This document shows, one piece after another, positions 5,218 to 7,950 of a DNA stretch of 7,950 nt. The position numbers and the translations under genes were made by a program. The notes beneath the pieces were generated by a model. That model made no database searches. It saw only the letters and a list, made by a program, of their open reading frames with translations, and was not told the DNA's origin. Origin of the DNA: Candidatus Bathyarchaeota archaeon. Its GTDB lineage: Archaea > Thermoproteota > Bathyarchaeia > Bathyarchaeales > Bathycorpusculaceae. The stretch is taken from positions 2,153-10,102 of the forward strand of contig JAGTRA010000029.1 of the NCBI GenBank assembly GCA_018396935.1. The letters are read 5' to 3'. The first letter of the stretch is position 1. Each line of letters begins with the position of its first letter.

Positions 5218-5949
5218 CTAAAGTAGTCCGCTGGCTTTAAGCTCCTCAGGCCTTATTACCCCATAGTGTAGGGCTGTAGCCAACAAGACGCCATAGGCGC
5301 CCATGTCGCGGATGACATGAAGCTCCTTAAGGCTGCTAACCCCTCCACCAACCATAACCTTAAGCCTTGCTTCACTTATCAAAGCCTTTAGGAGGTTGAG
5401 GTTTACACCGCATCGAGTGCCAATTCTATCCATATCCAGTAGGATGATTTGGCTAATGCCTATATCCTCAAGCCTCTTAGCTAGCTGTAGGGGATTAAGC
5501 TCCGCCACCTCTATTGATCGGCTTATAAACCGCCCACCCTTAAGGTCGAAGCTAACTATGAGGCGCTCTGAGCCTAGAGCCTCCACAGCGTTGGAGAGGG
5601 CTTCTAGGCTTTTCAGGGTTTCAGTTCCAATAACAGCTACGTCTGCCCCCGCATTTATGGATTCATAGGCGGATTGAGCATCGAAGGCTCCAGAGTCCAC
5701 CATTAATTTTAGCCCAGTTTCATCTTTTATCCTCCTATAAAGCCCTTGATTTCCACCCCTACCCATAATGGCGTCTAAATCTGCTAGGTATAATTCGCTA
5801 AAGCCGAAGCTCTTAAAGGTTTTAGCCACTTCAAGGGGGTTAGCTGAGCTGCATAAAACGCTTCTTATAGGCTTATAGTTTTGCCGCTCGCCTTTAACTG
5901 CATGAACAGCTAAACCGCCTAAAACATCAATAACTGGGATAATCTTCAA
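5218..5949 (-). CDS. HisA-related TIM-barrel protein, TTG start
   Basis: This 243-residue protein belongs to the HisA/HisF half-barrel superfamily. From the chosen start it begins M-K-I-I-P-V-I-D-V, placing Asp8 at the first HisA catalytic position. D-L-K-G-G (135-139) ends another barrel strand, and L-L-D-M-D-R-I-G-T (170-178) and V-G-G-G-V (phosphate-binding type) follow. The V-S-F-D-L-K-G-G plus D-x-D-R-I-G-T combination resembles the HisA-related family (COG1411 type) conserved in methanogens and methylotrophs rather than histidine-pathway HisA, and no his gene lies nearby. Its reaction is not established; the divergent mfnD-mfnF pair suggests C1-cofactor synthesis. The frame is open to 6018, but that would overlap mfnD; TTG at 5949 fits the family N-terminus and has GGTGG 6 nt upstream. 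Plain HisA is the main alternative. Confidence 0.85.
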   Translation of the reverse strand: MKIIPVIDVLGGLAVHAVKGERQNYKPIRSVLCSSANPLEVAKTFKSFGFSELYLADLDAIMGRGGNQGLYRRIKDETGLKLMVDSGAFDAQSAYESINAGADVAVIGTETLKSLEALSNAVEALGSERLIVSFDLKGGRFISRSIEVAELNPLQLAKRLEDIGISQIILLDMDRIGTRCGVNLNLLKALISEARLKVMVGGGVSSLKELHVIRDMGAYGVLLATALHYGVIRPEELKASGLL

Positions 5950-5987
5950 TAGTAACCACCATAAAGAGTATTGGCTTGGGCTTATAG
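5950..5987. promoter_or_regulatory. 38-bp divergent promoter spacer between HisA-like gene and mfnD
   Basis: Both signals must fit into 38 bp. On the minus strand CTATAAG (5981-5987) is a TATA-like box and GGTGG (5956-5960) a ribosome site 6 nt before the TTG at 5949. On the plus strand ATAAAGAG (5961-5968) lies 20-27 bp before the TTG at 5988, so the mfnD message would be nearly leaderless; no clear ribosome site precedes it. The two core promoters would face each other and overlap. Confidence 0.4.
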
Positions 5988-7229
5988 TTGAACCTTTTCG
6001 TATATGAGCATATTTCAAGCGGCGGATTTGCAGGCGAGCCTATTCCAACAAGTATTTTAAGCGAAGGCTTCGCCATGCTACGCACCCTTATAGAAGACTT
6101 GAAGGCTGCAGGCCATAGTGTGACGGCTTTACTTGATTTAAGGCTTAAACCTCTAGCCAGCCTCCTAAGGGCGGAGCAAATAATATTGGTGAAATCAAAG
6201 GAGGAGCTTAGAGGGGCTATTGTAAAGGCTTTGGAAGGCTTAGATGCAGCATACATAATAGCTCCAGAGGATGCGCTTCCAAGCCTTATAGAGATTGTTG
6301 AAGATAAAGGCGTAATGAGCCTTAACTGCACTTCAGAGGCTATAAAGGCTGTTTCAAATAAGGCGAAAGCCTATTTAGAGTTGAGGAGGGCTGGGTTAAA
6401 TGTCCCTGAAACCATTGAGGTTAATATTGACGAAAGCCCCGCTAAAATTGGGCAGATGGCTAGGAGTTTAGGGTTCCCAGTGGTTTTTAAGCCTTTAAGT
6501 GGCGCTAGCTGCGCGGGCTTAAGCATTGTGAAAGCATTAAATCAAGTGTCTTCAGCCATAAGAAAGGTGAGGAATGAAGCTGGAGGGGAAAGATTCCTAA
6601 TACAGAAGTTTATAAGGGGGGTTAATGCCAGCGTTAGCCTAATTGCTACGGATAAAAAGGCAACGCCGATAACATTGAATATGCAGAGGATTAGGTTGTC
6701 GCCTCCAAGCCTTGAATCCCTTTATGAGGGTGGAATGGTTCCGCTGGAGCATCCGCTGAAAAATGAAGCCTTTAAGGCTGCGGAGGAGGCTGTAAGCATT
6801 TTTAATGGGCTTAGGGGCTATGTAGGGGTTGACATTATACTAGCAGGGGACAGAGCCTACGTTATGGAGGTTAATCCTAGGCTTACAACGTCCTATGTAG
6901 GATTACGCAGGGTTGTAGGCTTTAATCCAGCTCAAAGCATAATAAACGCTGTTTTTTGTGGCGAAAGCCCAAGCATATGTGAGGTAAGGGGGTTTTCAGC
7001 CTTCCAGAAGGTTAAGATCCAAAATTTAAGGCGTAAAGCCTCAATAGACGTTTATGGCATGGAGAACGTTTTAACGCCTCCAATAGAATTAGGCGGGTTC
7101 ACCTACGCTTTTATAGAGGCTTATGGCTCAACGCCGCATTCAGCCTTAAACAAGCTTTATAGGGTTAGAAAGGGCTTAATGCAGCGCATTTATGGGGAGG
7201 GAAGTAGCGGTGAGGATTTTAGGGCTTGA
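5988..7229 (+). CDS. mfnD: Tyramine-L-glutamate ligase MfnD (ATP-grasp), methanofuran biosynthesis
   Basis: MfnD joins the gamma-carboxyl of glutamate to tyramine with ATP, the step after tyrosine decarboxylation in methanofuran synthesis. The N-terminus M-N-L-F-V-Y-E-H-I-S-S-G-G is the pre-ATP-grasp strand and loop typical of this group. The ATP-grasp core shows F-P-V-V-F-K-P-L-S-G-A-S (Lys168 and the glycine-rich loop), L-I-Q-K-F-I-R-G (204-211) and the metal-binding M-E-V-N-P-R-L (Glu294, Asn296, Arg298). At 413 residues it carries about 80 residues after the core, rich in beta strands and then basic. The start must be TTG at 5988: the codon just before is an in-frame TAG and the next ATG (Met30) would remove the first strand. 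It overlaps mfnF by 20 bp, which supports the assignment. A related ATP-grasp ligase with another acceptor is less likely. Confidence 0.85.
   Translation: MNLFVYEHISSGGFAGEPIPTSILSEGFAMLRTLIEDLKAAGHSVTALLDLRLKPLASLLRAEQIILVKSKEELRGAIVKALEGLDAAYIIAPEDALPSLIEIVEDKGVMSLNCTSEAIKAVSNKAKAYLELRRAGLNVPETIEVNIDESPAKIGQMARSLGFPVVFKPLSGASCAGLSIVKALNQVSSAIRKVRNEAGGERFLIQKFIRGVNASVSLIATDKKATPITLNMQRIRLSPPSLESLYEGGMVPLEHPLKNEAFKAAEEAVSIFNGLRGYVGVDIILAGDRAYVMEVNPRLTTSYVGLRRVVGFNPAQSIINAVFCGESPSICEVRGFSAFQKVKIQNLRRKASIDVYGMENVLTPPIELGGFTYAFIEAYGSTPHSALNKLYRVRKGLMQRIYGEGSSGEDFRA
7194..7201 (+). promoter_or_regulatory. Strong ribosome binding site for mfnF inside mfnD
   Basis: GGGGAGGG lies within the last codons of mfnD, 8 nt before the mfnF GTG. 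It fixes that GTG as the start and suggests translation tied to mfnD on one message. Confidence 0.6.
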
Positions 7230-7950
7230 TATTGGAGGCGCAAATATTAAGGCTACGCTTATTGAAATTGAAGGCTCTAGGTTAAAGGCGTTAAAAGCGT
7301 GTATAAGGTATTTCCCAATATGGAAGAGGGGTAAAAACGCTCTTCCAGAGGCTTTAAGGGAGTTAGTGTCAAGCCTCGCCCCGCAGGCTATAGACTGTTT
7401 GGCTGTAACTATGACGGCGGAGCTTTCAGACGTCTATCAGACCAAGAGGGAGGGGGTGAGTCACATACTAGACTGTTTAGCCATGGAGTTTCCGAAGGAG
7501 CCCATTTACGTTTTAACAGTTAACGCTCAATTAGTGACGGTGGAGGAGGCTAGGAGGAGCCCTCTGCTTGTTGCTTCAGCTAATTGGGCTGCAACAGGCT
7601 GGATGGCTTCAAAAATTTTTAGAAACTGTATAGTTGTGGATACGGGTAGCACTAGTACGAGTATAATCCCCATAGTTAATGGGAGAATTGCTGCTGAGGG
7701 CAAAACTGACCTAGAGAAGCTTGGCAATGGTGAATTGGTTTATACAGGCGCCTTAAGGACGAATGTAGCGGCTATTGTGGGCTATGTACCGCTTAGGGGT
7801 AGGATGGTGAGGGTTTCCTCTGAATTTTTCGCCCAGTCAGGGGATGTCCACCTCATCCTAGGGAACATAAGCGAGGACGAGTACACGGTGGATACTCCCG
7901 ACGGCCGGGGGAAAACAAGGCTTGAGGCTATGGCTAGGCTTGCCCGCGTT
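7210..7950 (+). CDS. mfnF: Methanofuran biosynthesis protein MfnF, 3' end beyond the window
   Basis: MfnF condenses gamma-glutamyltyramine with the diphosphate of the aminomethylfuran unit, releasing pyrophosphate and forming the core of methanofuran. It was long annotated as an H4MPT-linked C1-transfer or sugar-kinase/hydantoinase-like protein because of its ASKHA-type fold. The 247 visible residues begin M-R-I-L-G-L-D-I-G-G-A-N-I-K-A (first phosphate loop). They continue with the family signature M-T-A-E-L-S-D-V-Y-Q-T-K-R-E-G-V (68-83), the second loop V-D-T-G-S-T-S-T-S-I-I-P (143-154), T-D-L-E-K-L with G-E-L-V-Y-T-G-A-L-R-T, and T-P-D-G-R-G before the edge. Family members run to about 320-340 residues, so roughly a quarter is missing. 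The GTG start has a strong ribosome site and overlaps the end of mfnD by 20 bp. Confidence 0.93.
   Translation, partial: MRILGLDIGGANIKATLIEIEGSRLKALKACIRYFPIWKRGKNALPEALRELVSSLAPQAIDCLAVTMTAELSDVYQTKREGVSHILDCLAMEFPKEPIYVLTVNAQLVTVEEARRSPLLVASANWAATGWMASKIFRNCIVVDTGSTSTSIIPIVNGRIAAEGKTDLEKLGNGELVYTGALRTNVAAIVGYVPLRGRMVRVSSEFFAQSGDVHLILGNISEDEYTVDTPDGRGKTRLEAMARLARV

Noticed and set aside
5396..5668. Open frame of 90 codons opposite the HisA-like gene
   Set aside because: Shadow of a clearly conserved TIM-barrel protein; Ser/Arg-rich product with no recognisable motif.
5950..6018. N-terminal extension of the HisA-like protein to a TTG at 6018
   Set aside because: It adds 23 residues not seen in the barrel family and overlaps mfnD; TTG at 5949 has GGTGG upstream and fits the family start.
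5927..6331. Open frame of 134 codons on the minus strand covering the start of mfnD
   Set aside because: It would overlap the divergent spacer, the HisA-like start and mfnD; the Ser-rich product is a typical antisense artefact.
7527..7727. Open frame of 66 codons opposite mfnF
   Set aside because: mfnF is strongly supported by its family motifs in this stretch; the antisense frame has no support.
1..7950. tRNA, rRNA, CRISPR array, insertion sequence or C/D box RNA
   Set aside because: No tRNA T-loop consensus in a foldable context, no spaced direct repeats, no transposase motif and no paired C and D boxes were found by reading both strands.

Overview
The window looks like archaeal DNA. It carries two genes for making methanofuran (mfnD and mfnF), a HisA-related TIM-barrel gene of a type known from methanogens and methylotrophs, an archaeal-type ribbon-helix-helix/zinc protein and a small radical SAM protein. 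TATA-like boxes, G-rich ribosome binding sites, many TTG starts and frequent AGG arginine codons fit this. Methanofuran points to a C1-carrier pathway, so the host could be a methanogen, a methane or alkane oxidiser, or an uncultured anaerobe with an archaeal Wood-Ljungdahl pathway. No gene here decides between these, and the lineage cannot be named from the sequence.

Left part (1-3244): the tail of an unidentified + strand gene converges on a minus-strand Fpg/Nei-type DNA glycosylase (194-967) whose N-terminus reads Met-Val-Glu-Gly-Pro. Divergent from it, across a 171-bp spacer, run an unrecognised helical protein (1139-1690) and a second, unrelated DNA glycosylase of the HhH-GPD superfamily with a 4Fe-4S cluster (1700-2677). 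A nitroreductase-family flavoprotein (2711-3244) follows, probably from its own promoter. The spacer holds a perfect 9-bp inverted repeat that encloses a TATA-like box facing the Fpg/Nei gene. The left part therefore looks like a base-excision-repair island with a possible shared control point.

Middle part (3272-5098): three genes on the minus strand. In transcription order they are a cysteine hydrolase of the isochorismatase/nicotinamidase superfamily, then a ribbon-helix-helix protein with a C-terminal Cys/His cluster, and 22 bp after it a radical SAM protein. The last two form a tight pair and both begin with TTG.

Right part (5218-7950): a HisA-like protein (minus) and mfnD (plus) diverge from a 38-bp spacer, each starting with TTG. 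mfnD overlaps mfnF by 20 bp, and mfnF runs off the right edge. MfnD joins glutamate to tyramine and MfnF condenses that product with the aminomethylfuran diphosphate, so the two act in one route. The HisA-like gene is a good candidate for a linked but undefined step.

No tRNA, rRNA, CRISPR array or mobile element was seen. The longest stretch without a gene is the 171-bp spacer at 968-1138.
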